Positions 29,824-41,276 of a stretch of DNA of 64,000 bases are shown in pieces. A model generated the notes under the pieces. The model ran no database searches. It was given only the letters and a program-made list of their open reading frames with translations, and had not been told where the DNA came from. This DNA comes from Hygrocybe punicea (Eukaryota; Basidiomycota; Agaricomycetes; Agaricales; Hygrophoraceae): assembly GCA_963556145.1 (NCBI GenBank), contig OY744465.1:4526001-4590000 (forward strand), written 5' to 3'. How positions within the stretch are numbered: position 1 is the stretch's first letter; every line of letters starts with the position of its first letter. The translations under genes and the position numbers were made by a program.

Positions 29824-32409
29824 ATGTCGACTCCGTCTTCCACCTCGAAACGGTGAATGTGCTTTTTTACTTTACCGTAAATTATACTGACCTTGTTGTT
29901 TTGTAATGCTAGTTCCGTCAAACATGCAAAAAAAGTGGTCATCCCTCCATCTCCTACCTTGAGCGGGGATCGGTATGTTTTCAACCTCTCATCTCCATGC
30001 TTATTTTCACCTTGCTTAGGTCTGGCCAAATAAAAACAGCAAAGCGCAAGGCAGAGACGATTGCCCTTCTCTCGGACACCAATATGTTTGCCATTCTCGG
30101 TCTCCTTTGCATTCTGACTAACATTATGTTCTTTTATAAGCGAAGTGGTTGAGACACTGGCTCTTCCTACAAAAAAAATTCGGACCTCTCATGGCCCCAC
30201 TCCAGGTTCTAAAGACTACGATCAGCTTCTGGCAGTGTCTATTTCGTTAGTATAGTATTTTTTATTACATATTGTTTGCTCATTAGCTTACTTGTACTCA
30301 CACAGGGCCAAGGTCAATGCTGCACTCCTTGGAAATAATCTCGCCTTCTCTTTCGGCAGTGACAACGATGCTGACTTATCCAGCAAGGAGGAGATATTGA
30401 GGTTTTATTTCTCTCTAGGGTTATCCGGCTTCTCACCATTCTATTTACAGGTCCCCCACTAAGAAAGGCAAGGCTGTGAGTGTGAAAGGTACATTCACAC
30501 CTGGCAAGTGTGGGCGCACATTGCCAGTCAATATACCTGCTGAGACCATGGCAGTCCCTCTCGTGTATGTGCCCATCAATCTCACTTTACAGAATGCTGA
30601 CCAGATTTTTCAGCCTGGTTGTTGAGCATGGTGAAACTACGCCATCCCCTGTGAGGCCCCATTCTAGGTAATTTATCTTGTGGTTTTGCTATCTCCCTGT
30701 CTCATTTACTGCAGCAGGCCGAAGGTTTTGTCCAAAAAAGCTCGCCTCTCAGAAGAGCAGTGAGTTCTCACCGTTCAATCTTGGGCAATTTTGATGCTAT
30801 TCATTACAGGCGCTTGCATATGTCCTCTCGAGCTCACAAACTGCCTGTTGAGTCTCCAGGTGCTGCTTTGGATGGCAACGAAGTCGTTCTGCCCTCGGCT
30901 TTGCCCCTGTAAGTCCTTTCATGTATCTTTTGTATCACTGACTGGTTTTCCCTGTAGGACTGAGGAAGGGGATCTGAGTCCCTCTTCACCTGCAGCTTCG
31001 ATGCTAAGCTCTGGCGTAAAGGTTGAAGACCCGAACTTGTATGAGTAGATGTCATTTAATATGAGTATTTAATCATTGCTGGTACAGGCCCACTACCAAA
31101 GCCGCTGCCGTGGGTGTTGATACAGGCTTTTCTGTTAGTGCAACTGCTTTGGATGGATCCCCGCTGTGAGTATAATTTGTCACTATGAACTGCGGTTGCT
31201 CACTATGTGTGCTGTTGTCCCAGGGATGGCGGCAATTTTTCGGATTTATCAGAGGCACCAGTCAGTGATGTTGGAGAGGAGCTTAACAAAGACCCTAGCC
31301 TGGCAGTAATGCACAGGGATATCCAGGATCCTGTCTTGTACAAGATCTATGAAAACCTCCCCACTCTCGAGTCCGTTTCCATTTTGGTCTGTTTGTCTTT
31401 GAAATTATTTACCGTTGTCAGCCGCTTCTGTCATATCCAACCATTTATGGTCAATGGCGACTTCAAATCCCCTCAGGTGTCTTTCTCGAGTCTTATCAAG
31501 GTTCTCTCCGACTCGACTATCAGGTATGTTGGCCTGTTTTTTTTCTTCATGATACATTTGCTCACTTTCATGTAGTTCTGTGTTAAAAGGTCTTGTCTTT
31601 GTCCGTTCTGGCTGTTTCATCAACACTAGTTGAATTCATCCGAAGTTTCTTACCGTGGAATCACGTCACATGAAGCTTGCGGGTCAGAACACAAATGCCA
31701 TCGGCATTATGCTGGGCGTGGCAACAGAATGTTTTTTGGTCACGGAGTGCACTGGAGGTTCTCAGGCTGCGCCGTATCCTATTCATAAAATTTGAATTGT
31801 TCCGTTTGCGCAAGAGATGCGCCGTGATACCTCTGTTTGGGGCAAGTTGTTCAATTTTCATGTCATATCTGGTTCGGTATCCAGTTTTGGTATCTCCTTT
31901 CTCACCCGGAGACAGCGTAAGGTCTTCTCTACACTGTTGAATATGTTTCTGACTATCTGGCTTGCAGTTGCCAGTGCTCCACCGTCTCCCAGTAAATCCG
32001 GTGGCCTATTTATTACTGTCTCAAACTCCAGTTTTCAAGCTCGGGGTCGGCCCACTGGTGGCACATTTTATCCTGCTTCATGTGGATTTGAGGAGAGAAG
32101 TAAATAATGCCATTTCTGACTGCCTTTGATGTTCCTGACCAATCTTTTGTTGTTGCAGTTCTGATATATGATGGCCATTCCAAGGCAGGCCACCCATTCT
32201 CTTTCTTGGATCACGACTTCCAAAACCTTTTGAGCTTTTCCCTGTACAGGGAAGGCAACAAGGATCTTCCTCATAATGCAGTGGTTGCCATTGGATACAC
32301 GCTAAGCACTTATTTTGGTGAATGGTCCAGGTTGTCAATCCTTTCTTCCAATATTCAATTTGTCATCTTTCTTGGTGTCACTGGTGCTCCTCTCTTTGCC
32401 AATGTCTAG
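29824..32409 (+). pseudogene. Multi-exon gene of unknown function with one premature stop
   Basis: It starts at ATG 29824 (MSTPSSTSKR) and ends at TAG 32407. At least fourteen exons are joined by 45-60 nt introns. The first dozen introns are all phase 2, and every junction keeps frame. The N-terminal half is Ser/Pro/Lys-rich (TAKRKAETIALLSDTN, TKKGKAVSVKGTFTPGKCGR, NIPAETMAVPL). The C-terminal half is more conserved (LKGLVFVRSGCFINTS, ESRHMKLAGQNTNAIGIMLG, RRDTSVWGKLFNF, LIYDGHSK, NAVVAIGYTLSTYF, LSSNIQFVIFLG). A TGA at 31631-31633 interrupts it where an Arg codon is expected. Similar proteins of unknown role are numerous in Agaricomycetes, recognised from memory. It may be a very recent pseudogene, or the stop could be an assembly or sequence error. 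Confidence 0.55.
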
Positions 32410-33030
32410 TTTTCTTGCACGCTGTTAACCCATTATATCATCTCGTGGTTATGTAAGGATGGTGTGAATACATGCTTTTGCTGGATCTAGTTGTGAAGAC
32501 GTGCTACCTCCCCAACATGAATGTCTCATCCATGAAACATGCCATGCACAGAAGATTTTATTGCAATGCCCTCTCGCACGGCCTTTTGATTTTTATGTAG
32601 ACCTCACATCATCACTTGTCAAATTTTGGCCTGATTGACTTTGGAGATGTCTGTATTCACAACTCTGCTATCGAGTGTCAACCCCGGCTTCAGGAGGCAG
32701 CAGCACGCCACCCCTGTCAGTTTCCACAGACACAGATAGGTATGTTACTCTGCCTTATGGTTCATCCTTGTCCACGTTTCCGCGTTTGTCATTAGAGGCG
32801 ATGGTGAGGTGGTTGTTGGGGGGGTCTGAGGGTGAGACGCTCAATGTGGACTGTAGCAGTAGAACTTAAAAATTATATTAAAACATTAAAAATGTACTTA
32901 CAGGGCTTCCCAGTCCTGCTGCTCCCGTTCACTCGTTTTACCTGCTTCTCCGGTACCTCTCACATTCCACTCCCACATTGCTTGGTTATCTGGTGCGGCC
33001 TTGCTGTTCTTTGTGCTATCGTCATCTTTT
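32410..33030. other. Unassigned stretch
   Basis: No gene or repeat end recognised. Contains short frames only. Confidence 0.4.
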
Positions 33031-33498
33031 GGCTGTTGGTTGTAGAGGCCGAGGTTGTGGATTTTGATTGAGGGGACAGCAGCGGGTGCATGCTGTGGGG
33101 TGGTGATAGGTGAATTAAACATCATGTTGAGTAGTTAAAATGAAATTTGATTATCCAGAAAACTTTTTTTTGGTAGCGAGGGATGGGCGTACCATTCCAC
33201 CGCTGCTCCTTCCCTCTCGATTGGGTTGGGCAGTGTTGGCCCATTGACCATTAGTCATTATTGGTCGTTGGTCATTGGTCGTTGGTCATTGGTCGTTGGT
33301 CGTTGGGCTGTTCATCGTTGGTGCCAATAGTCACAGATCGATCTTTTGGCGCTTGTGGTTGAGGCCGAGGATGCGGATCTTGATTGGGGGGATGGCACCG
33401 GTTGCATGCTGTGAGGTGGTGATGTGTGGATTAAACATCGCGTTGAGTTGTTGAACTGCATATTGATTATCCATAAAACATTTTGGCAGCGAGGGATG

Positions 33499-33939
33499 TA
33501 GTGTTGCCGAAGTTCAGTTTGGTCCGGTTCCGACCCTTTTTGGCGGAACCGCGAACCGAACTTCGGGTCCGGTTTGGCGCTGGGCCAAACCTGGACCCAG
33601 ACAGCATTGAACCGTCTGTCCGCGTTCGGTCTGGGTTCAGATGCGGTCTGAACCCTGGACCGAGGTGGGCTCACCCCATGAGCTCTGTTCTCCTCACGAA
33701 TGGCAGGCACGTATCAATTGATACGGCGCTGCACTTCGCGAGGTAGTTGGGCTGCGGGGGAGCCGTCTGGCGCTGCTGCTGCTGCTGCCGTTGCCACTGT
33801 CATTGTTGCTGCCGCTGCCATGGCCGTTGCTGCTGCAACTGCTGCTGCTGCTGCCACCATTGCTGCTGCTGCTGCCGCCGCCATTGTCGTTGCCATTGCC
33901 GTTGCCGTTGCCGTTGCCGCTGCTGCTGCTGCTGCCGCT

Positions 33940-33971
<32 letters not shown>

Positions 33972-34666
33972 CAGCATTGGATGAGCCGCCATGGAAATGG
34001 GAGCACGGGCTACACCCACGCTCCCGCTGCTGCTGCCATTGCTGCCGGTGCTGCTGCTGCTGCCATTGCAGTTGCTGCTGGCGCTGCTGCTGCTGCTGGC
34101 CATTGCCGTTGTCGTTGTTGCCGTTGCCGTTGCCATCGTCGTTGTTGAGGTTGAGGTTGCCGTTGCCGTTGCCACCGCTGGTGGTGGTGGTGTTGCGGCT
34201 GTCCCATGTCCATTGGCATTGCGTTGGCGTTGTGATCCATTTTGTGCCGCGGTGGTGTGCTCGCGATGCGGTCGCGGTCGAGTTTCCTGGAACAGATAAT
34301 ATTAGTAAAGTTAAGATAAATGTTGAGACTTACCTGTGTCAATGAACGCGACATTGTGTCGCGTTCATTGGCCTTGCGTTGTTGTTGTTGGTGAAGAAAC
34401 CTTCATGTAATGGTCACATGATACCGTTTAACACGAAAAAGTAAGTAAAGAAATATGAAAAACAAATGAAATAAATACCTTAAAAATATCCGTGTTCACG
34501 GTTTGGACGCGGTTTGGAGCTGTTCAGGAAATCCGGCCAGCCTCGAAACCCTGAACCGAACCTGCAGTCCAGTTCAGCATTTGGCTGAACTTAGACTGAA
34601 CCCCGGGTTCGGTTCGGGGTTTGAACCGGGTTCGGCTAGGTTCGGAACTGAACTACGGCAACACTA
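33499..34666. mobile_element. Non-autonomous hAT element, GGTTCGG class
   Basis: 1168 bp with TAGTGTTGCCGAAGTTC and, on the other end, its complement with CGGCAACACTA. The exact 8-bp duplication is GAGGGATG (33491-33498, 34667-34674). Subterminal regions are rich in GGTTCGG/CCGAACC like the autonomous element at 60352-63677. The interior holds a palindrome (33690-33734), a long GCT/GCC/GTT triplet array (33770-34190) and an intron-like segment on the minus strand (about 34335 to 34289: GTAAGT, TACTAAT, TTCCAG). No transposase. Confidence 0.85.
33690..33734. repeat. Shared hAT palindrome, copy in 33499-34666
   Basis: TCCTCACGAA on the left, TCAATTGA at 33714-33721 in the centre, and TTCGCGAGGT on the right. 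Confidence 0.7.
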
Positions 34667-34810
34667 GAGGGATGGGTGTACCACTCCACTGCAGCTCCTT
34701 CCCTCTCAATTAGGTTGGGTGGTGTTGGCCCCATGGTGGTTAGTCATTATGGATCATTGGTCGTTAGGCTGTTCTTCATTGGTGCCAATGTTAGTGAGTA
34801 CTCACAGATC

Positions 34811-35550
34811 TTTCGCGTGACAAGCCGGGATGAGCTACGATAGAATATATATAATCAATATGCAAAGATACGAAACAAAAAAGTTTTCACATACAAATAT
34901 GCGCTGATGCCTGCAATATGCGCGTTCTGCAGTATAGGTTGAACATTGAACATTCAAGTTAAACGTTGATGGCCAAACGGTAATTCATGACACCCATGAC
35001 CAGTTTAACCCTCCACCCTAATTGTAACAAGCGCTTTCTGCTCATTGCAACATGCAAGCATTCTGTTGTTTCTGGCGTATTCTGGTTTCTATATGTGTCT
35101 GCTTCTCGTTGAAAATCTTACTGGCCTCTTTGCAGTCCAGTCAACAGCTGTCTCCCCATCACTTTCAAGTTGCAGAAGCTTGGCCCATGTTCACATTTCT
35201 CTCTCTTCGTCATGTGTTGTACTGACTGGTGATCAATAGTGGAAATGCTACTTGGTCATCAGAGTCTGTCCTGGCCATAGTAAGTGACATCCTTTGCTTA
35301 CCGATTCATCTTTAATGATGGCACTTTTGCAACAGCAGGTTTCTCACACACTGCATGATTGTTGTGTTTCCAGCCGAAATTCTACTATGTTACCGGTGGC
35401 TCCTATCCTGGCTGTGAGTGATATCTCTTAGCTATTCATCTTTTTTGATGTGTTTTCTAGTTTCCAGCATCTGCGGCTGCCTTTCCGCCATTTTCACATG
35501 CTCTGTGCAAATGTCGCACTTGTCACACATGTCCTTTTACCCTGTACATA
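34811..35550. other. Unassigned stretch at the 5' side of the Helitron
   Basis: No confident gene. Sequences like CAACAGCAGGTTTC and CTAGTTTCCAG at 35330-35470 could be splice sites of a Helitron leader, but no terminus (TC at a Helitron 5' end) could be placed. Confidence 0.3.
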
Positions 35551-38334
35551 ATGTCTTCAGATGTCTTGAACATGTCCTTTGCCCCTTGTGAGTGTCTGTC
35601 ATCATGCATGTCAACTGTCTTTAAATTGTCACACAATGTTGGTGTTGATGCCAAGTCTGTGTCTTACACATTAGTTGACTTTCAGATAGAGTCTACTGTG
35701 TGTCCACTTTTGCTGATGTACTCAGATCTTGAATCCAGGTGTCAGTTCTCTAAGTTACCAAACTTACAGAACACCTGTATGACCATGTACTGTGTAATTA
35801 AAAAAATTCTTAGCAAAGGATCAATGGCCTTAAATGAATTAGGTACATATGACTGTCTGTCAAATTATAATATTGTACACAAGAACTCAAGTACTTCATT
35901 TATGCGCTGGATCTATGCATGTTTATATAGGTGGTCACTTCAATTTTATACAATACCTCAGCATAATGTTGCTAGAAGATGTCACATTTTGTCTCTCATG
36001 TTGCGTCGACACATGATGTCTAGTCATGATTTTTGTGCATTGCTTGCTGTGTCAAGATTGCCATGCAGAATTTCATTGCTGTGTAAGTTGGCTCAAAAAG
36101 CAGCCCTGGATGTTTCAACTTTGACGGCTTTTCACATGACTGGCATTCAACTTCCTGGTGTTCTAAATCTACACTGGTTATTTGTTGCACATGATCTTCT
36201 GTCTCTTTGTCAGTTGCTGTTGGTTCCAAATGTTAAGTTATTCCATGCATTATGCCCTCAGCAATACAAGAATTCCTCTGCTTTTCATTCACAATTTCCC
36301 TCACATGCATATCAACAAGCCACCATGTGGAATTGTCAGCCAAGACTTGGTGGGGGCAGGTCACATCCATTTACAGCTGATATTATTTTGTCATTCATGC
36401 AAGATAGTAAAGATGTAAATTCAGACAATGTTTTTCAATTTGTTGATCATGTGGATAATTCTGGTAAGGTGTCATACCCCATTGAGCATACTTATGTCTA
36501 TACAAACATACCTCTCTTGGAGATAATTCTATATATTCCTGTTAAGATGGTATATAAAATTGCTCGCATTCACAACATTCCAGTTAGATCTCATGTATTA
36601 AAAAAACATTTACCCTCGTACTTTGAAAATCACAGCTGTGTTAATTGTGATAAATATGTTAGCATTTTTTCTGTTGAGATCAGTCAGAAATTGAAAAAAA
36701 GGCTGCGCCGCCTCAAGCCTGTTGTACAGGTTGCCAACAAAAACGACCAATGTTCTTTTCCTCCTCCACCCCTTTCTTCAGAGCTTTCACATACTGTGGT
36801 GTCAAATTTTTGTAGGGATTCATGGCCTAGTGAATTTGAAGAATCAGGTTGTGCTGTTTGTGGTGAGTTAGTACCACTAAGTAATTTAAGCCGTTTGAAA
36901 AGTGTGAAGGGTATGCTCAATGTTCTGGAGGCAGCTGGTGTTACTCGAATTGAATGGAGAAATGCAACAGAAAAGATTCGGGAATTCAAAGGCCCTGTTT
37001 TGGACTTCCAATGTGATAAGATATGTGGTGAATGTCGAGGTTGCATAAGAAAAGGAAATATTCCTCAATTTGCTCTAGCACAAGGTCTTTGGCTTGGCTG
37101 TGTTCCAAAGGAACTTGCAGAGCTGCGGTTTGTTGAAAAGCTACTTGTGGCTTGCATATGCCACAATTGTTGTTTTGTGCGAGTTGGATCAGGTATGAGA
37201 AAAATGACATCACATGTTGTTGCATTCCAGTCACCCATTCCAAAGGTATACCAAGCACTGCCGCCACCTGTTGATGATCTTGATGATGTCCTGGCTATTT
37301 TATTCACTGGTCCATGTAAGCCAACTGAAAAGGATTTTGAGTGAACACCTCTGCTAGTGTGCAGGAACCATGTTGCAAGAGCACTTGAATGGCTGAAGAT
37401 TAATCATTCTGACTATAGTGATTTGGATATATCTTATGATAATCTTGCACAATATCCTGAGGATAGTCCACCTGTCTCCATTGAATATCATCATAGAGAA
37501 ACAAACAAGGTGGCAGAGGGTACAAGTGTATTTGATACTGAATGTGAGGAAGGTACTGAACACGGTGACTGTCCATTTGTTGTCCATGGATTGACTGGTG
37601 AACACCTAGACACTAACCCAATCAACTCACTCAAAGGAATTGCACTAAGACATCTTAATAATGGTGGCAAGATGTTGGCTATTGGTCATTCCTCTCAGTA
37701 TTAGTCTATTTACAAGAACCCAGAACTTTATCCACAAATGTTCCCTTGGCTATTTCCATATGGGAAGGGTGGAATAGGATCTACAGCCTTGTCTGATGCT
37801 GAACACAAGTGTCATCTCTTAATGTATCATGATAAGCGATTTCAAACAGACATTTACTTCCCATTTGTTGCATTTAGTCATGCACAAGTGAAGGCAAGCT
37901 CAACTGGTGGTTTTTTACTTGCAGATAAGGCCAAATTTAATGAAATAACCAATCGTCTGTTGAATGTTGATCAAAATGTTTTGTCTTCCTTGGTGAAGAG
38001 GTTGTCAGAGGGTGAGGTTGTGACTCCAACTAGCCAAGAAGAGAAGGATTGTTACCAGATAGTTCAAGACTTAGATCATGTAGGAGCCAAAGTTAGTGGA
38101 TCTACTACAAGCAAAAAGTTTATGAGGAATGAGATTTGGTCCTTGATCTCTTATTGTGGTGCTCCCTCTTACTTTATCTCCAGCAGATGTCAAGCATCCA
38201 ATTTGTTTATACTTTGCTGACACCAAAGAAAGATTTGATCCATCTATTAGGTCAAGTGATGAGCAAATTCATCTGATTACCAAGAACCCAGTGGCTGGAG
38301 CACATTTTTTTCATTTCATGGTGAAACTTTTCAT
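35551..38334 (+). pseudogene. Helitron protein, N-terminal part
   Basis: An open stretch of 597 codons (35551-37344) includes a Cys-rich region (CAVCGELVPLSNLSRL, CDKICGECRGCIRKGN) and GLWLGCVPKELAELRFVEKL. A TGA at 37342, where Arg is expected, is followed by more in-frame protein (NHVARALEWLKINHSDYSDL). After TAG at 37702 comes YPQMFPWLFPYGKGGIGS. A frameshift near 38190 leads to the Helitron-like N domain (LSPADVKHPICLYFADTK, NPVAGAHFFHFMVKLFI). The Tc1/mariner element then interrupts it. Order and motifs are those of fungal Helitron RepHel proteins. Confidence 0.8.
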
Positions 38335-38433
38335 TACAGCTGATTTCAAAATGATGCGGAAAAGTAAGAAAAAAATCAAGGTGGTGCAACTCCGCTGCCG
38401 TCAAGCCGGACTCCAACTTTGTCCTTGAACTTG

Positions 38434-39485
38434 ATGCCTCGTATCGTCTCTGAAGATATCAAAGCTCGCATCCCTGTCCTGTATCATTCTGGCTATAAAG
38501 TCGACGAGATCTGCGAGTTCCTCGGCATCCACAAATCACTTGCCTACAAGACTTTACAGTATCACCAGCTCTATGGCGTGCCCTATAATCCATTAGGCCG
38601 ACCAACAGGGTGCCATCGCGTTCTTACTCCCATCGATGTTGGCTTCATTCGCCTACTACTTGCCCACCATCATACATTATACCTCGACAAACTCCAGGAG
38701 GAACTCCAGGTCCAGCGCAACATCCACGTCTCGCTACCCACTCTCATGCGTACCCTCCGCCGTCTTCACTTCTCCAACAAACGTGTATCCATTCAAGCTC
38801 TCGAATGAAATGACCTACAGCGTGCAATTTTTATGAACCAGATTGGTGCCGAGGTCCCTGATCCTTCAATGCTGATGTTTACGGATGAGAATGCAGTGAA
38901 TGATTGGACACAGAGCCGGCGATTTGGTTGGTCGTTAGTGGGGACTCGTTGTATACAACGGCAGGCATTTGTACGTGGAAAGCAGTATTCTATCCTGCCA
39001 GTGCTGACCCTCGATGGCATTATTTCATATGATATCATCGAGGGCTCAGTTACTGTGCAACGATTTGTTCAATTCCTTCGAGACATGGTTGTATGTGTCT
39101 CTCGTCTATTCCTTAGGATATCTACTGATGTTTTCATGCAGGTCCCTCTCACCAATCCATATCCAGGCCCCCGAAGTGTTCTCGTTCTCGACAACTGCAA
39201 CATCCACCATTCTGATGAAGTCAAAGAGCTTATTGAGGTCCAAGCACGTATGTACCCCATGTATGCATCCAAACTCACACTAAAATATACTTTTCAGATT
39301 GCCGAATCATCTACTTGCCGCCATACTCACCAGACTACAATCCCATTGAATTTGCATTCTCGTCGATCAAATCATACCTGCGCCATCACATGCATGATCG
39401 CAACTTGTTTAGTATTGTTCGCGCGATGGATAACATCACCCCTGACAAGGCTGCAGGGTGGTTTCGGTCGTCAGGTTACTTGTAG
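38434..39485 (+). pseudogene. Tc1/mariner-superfamily DDE transposase with one premature stop
   Basis: ATG 38434 (MPRIVSEDIKARIPVLYHSG). The N-terminal helix-turn-helix region (YKVDEICEFLGIHKSLAYKT, then GRPTGCHRVLTPID) precedes the catalytic core: first Asp in LMFTDENAVNDW, second in VLVLDNCNIHHSDEV, Glu in YLPPYSPDYNPIEF, 35 residues after the second Asp. Two introns (39091-39141, 39249-39298 approximately) are clean GT-AG. Translation ends GWFRSSGYL at TAG 39483. The only lesion is TGA at 38806-38808, in a position where Arg (CGA) fits. It cuts the terminal inverted repeats and joins them at TA targets. About 330 residues, normal for the superfamily. Confidence 0.85.
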
Positions 39486-39591
39486 CAAGCGTTGCCATTG
39501 TTGTATTTGTATTCTGTTGTACACATGTTCCAATATGATCTTTAGCTCTCATTGCATGGATTCAGAGTGATATTACTTGTGTAAGATGTAA

Positions 39592-41127
39592 CTAATCAAA
39601 AGAAAACGGGTCACTCTCCCCATTCCTTGGCGGAGCATGGAACCCTGGTGGAATGGGGAGCATGTCCTTGAGATCCTCGCTGTAGTAAAATGTGCGATGG
39701 TCATCTACAGTCTGTTCACCCCTCGTCATCTTTGGCCCAAACCAAGTCGCAGCACCATCATTTTCCCATCTTATCTCGTAGCGTACTATTGCCTCTTTGG
39801 TGCCAGCAGAGTGGCCTGGGGCAGTGAAGCAAGGTGCTGGATCATGTTTCCTCCTCTTCTGCTCTCGTTTCCATCTGGCGCAACCACCTATCAAGCACAG
39901 GGAGTCTCCTTTCAAGAGGCCAAATTCTGTGAGATCAGATACAGTGAGTGAACTGATTACATCTGGCCCATAATCTTCGGCAGCCAGGGCTGCTTCATAG
40001 TTACATGCCGTCATCACTCCTAGATGATCTCTGGCAAAGGCTAGGTACTCGCGAAGATCACTGGCTGCAGGCTCAACAGGCGACGAGAATGGGGAGGGAT
40101 CACGAGAACGCTTGCGCTGGGGAGTAGAGGATCCACCATTTTGGGGGGCCAGTGCACCCACAATGGTACCCATCAACTGTGTGAACAAAGCCATTTGATT
40201 GTTTTGATCCGCTGTGGTAGCAGGCGTCTCTGCTTTGGTTTGTTGGGCAGGTAAAAGAGATTTTCTGCAATTCACGGGATTGAATGCTGCAATGCTCGGA
40301 GGAACATTGATGGTAGCTTGAGCCTCATGCTGTAGAAAGATTAGCTCCGAGTCGTGAGTCTCACAGAAATTGAAAGCTTGGACTCACAAGAGCGAGCGCC
40401 CACTGGTGCATCATGAAGGGCGTGAGAGTGAGCCTGTAGTTATCTTCACAAATGAAGACATAGTGCCCAGGTTCATTATCACTCCCGTACTTCTTTTCTA
40501 ACATGTGGCGGAACCGGGCAAGGGCAATCTCCAATGGTGTAGCTCCCTGTGGTGTAGCCACAGGATCAATGACCTGTGTACCGGGACTGACATTATCAAC
40601 AGCGGCATTAGGCTATATGATAACAATGTTAGGTGTCGTATGGATTCTAAAGCTTCCACGTACATCAAGAGGGCATTGCTTCTTGACATCTTCAAAGTCT
40701 ACGATAATATTGAGTTTCGTGTAACGATGCTCGTTGATTTTTGATACAAGTTCCTTGTACTCTGATTCCTTTTCTACATCTAATGCATCCGCTTTCCTGA
40801 AAACAAGCTTAGCCTGTAGATCTCGACACTGGCACATACAATGGAAGATACTTACGCTCATCCGGGATGGTGGTATTTGAATTTGTAAATATGTTGAGCA
40901 GACACCATCCACTTTGTTTCACCAAACCGTGCAAGAATAGCTTGCATGAAAGGCACATAGTTGGACACCAGGCACATAAACGTGAGCTCCTTGCTGTGAA
41001 TATCTCATTTGGATTTGATTGTGGCCTGCTTGCCAATCTTTGGGACTGCTGGCGTGTGACGTATAAGCTGTAGAGAGAACTTCGTGCACAATTCTTCCTC
41101 ATCTGAGGAAGAATCAGAGTCTGTCAT
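39592..41127 (-). pseudogene. Passenger gene of the Tc1/mariner element, SAM-like C-terminus
   Basis: A minus-strand gene starting at ATG 41127 with an acidic start (MTDSDSSSDEEELCTKFSLQ), then TFMCLVSNYVPFMQAILARF and an exon with KLVFRKADALDVEKESEYKE. Next come TPLEIALARFRHMLEKKYGS and LTPFMMHQWALAL, then an intron (about 40388-40330). The last exon ends at 39592 and contains REYLAFARDHLGVMTACNYE and ISSLTVSDLTEFGLLKGDSL followed by a basic stretch. The last motif resembles a SAM-type helical domain. TGA at 41007-41005, a stop near 40617 and an exon out of frame near 40860 show decay. It lies tail to tail with the transposase, entirely within the terminal repeats. Function unknown. Confidence 0.6.
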
Positions 41128-41276
41128 AGTCGTCGACTATAAGAAATTGCTCTCAAAATTGCAACATATATGCCATTGGAACTCAGACGGCAAGTTGGAG
41201 TCCGGCTTGACGGCAGTGGAGTTGCGCCACCTTGATTTTTTTCTTACTTTTCCGCATCATTTTGAAATCAGCTGTA

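Larger units (their letters stand above)
33037..34810. repeat. Two-copy tandem duplication of about 310 bp, second copy split by a hAT element
   Basis: 33037-33340 and 33350-33498 plus 34667-34810 share, in order, a GAGGCCGAGG segment, TTGATTATCCA, CAGCGAGGGATGGG, the CTCCTTCCCTCTC segment and the GTTGGTGCCAAT segment. The second copy contains the hAT element at 33499-34666. Short GGTCGTTGGTCATT repeats occur at 33260-33305. Confidence 0.65.
38337..41274. mobile_element. Two-gene Tc1/mariner-type DNA transposon
   Basis: About 83-bp terminal inverted repeats start CAGCTGATTTCAAAATGATG and run to GGACTCCAACTT with few mismatches. TA lies at both ends (38335-38336, 41275-41276). Removing the element restores the Helitron frame (KLFI then KHILGVDTDNPG), proving the boundaries. 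Inside are two convergent genes: a DDE transposase (plus) and a second, spliced gene (minus). It is 2938 bp long, much larger than a typical single-gene mariner. Confidence 0.9.

Noticed and set aside
33700..34175. Long Ala, Leu, Cys or Gln frames in the hAT at 33499-34666
   Set aside because: Triplet repeats are open in all six frames; this is a property of the array.
38337..41274. The 83-bp terminal repeats as a Crypton or hAT element
   Set aside because: TA flanks and the DDE motifs with YSPDYNPIE place it in the Tc1/mariner superfamily; there is no 8-bp duplication and no tyrosine recombinase.
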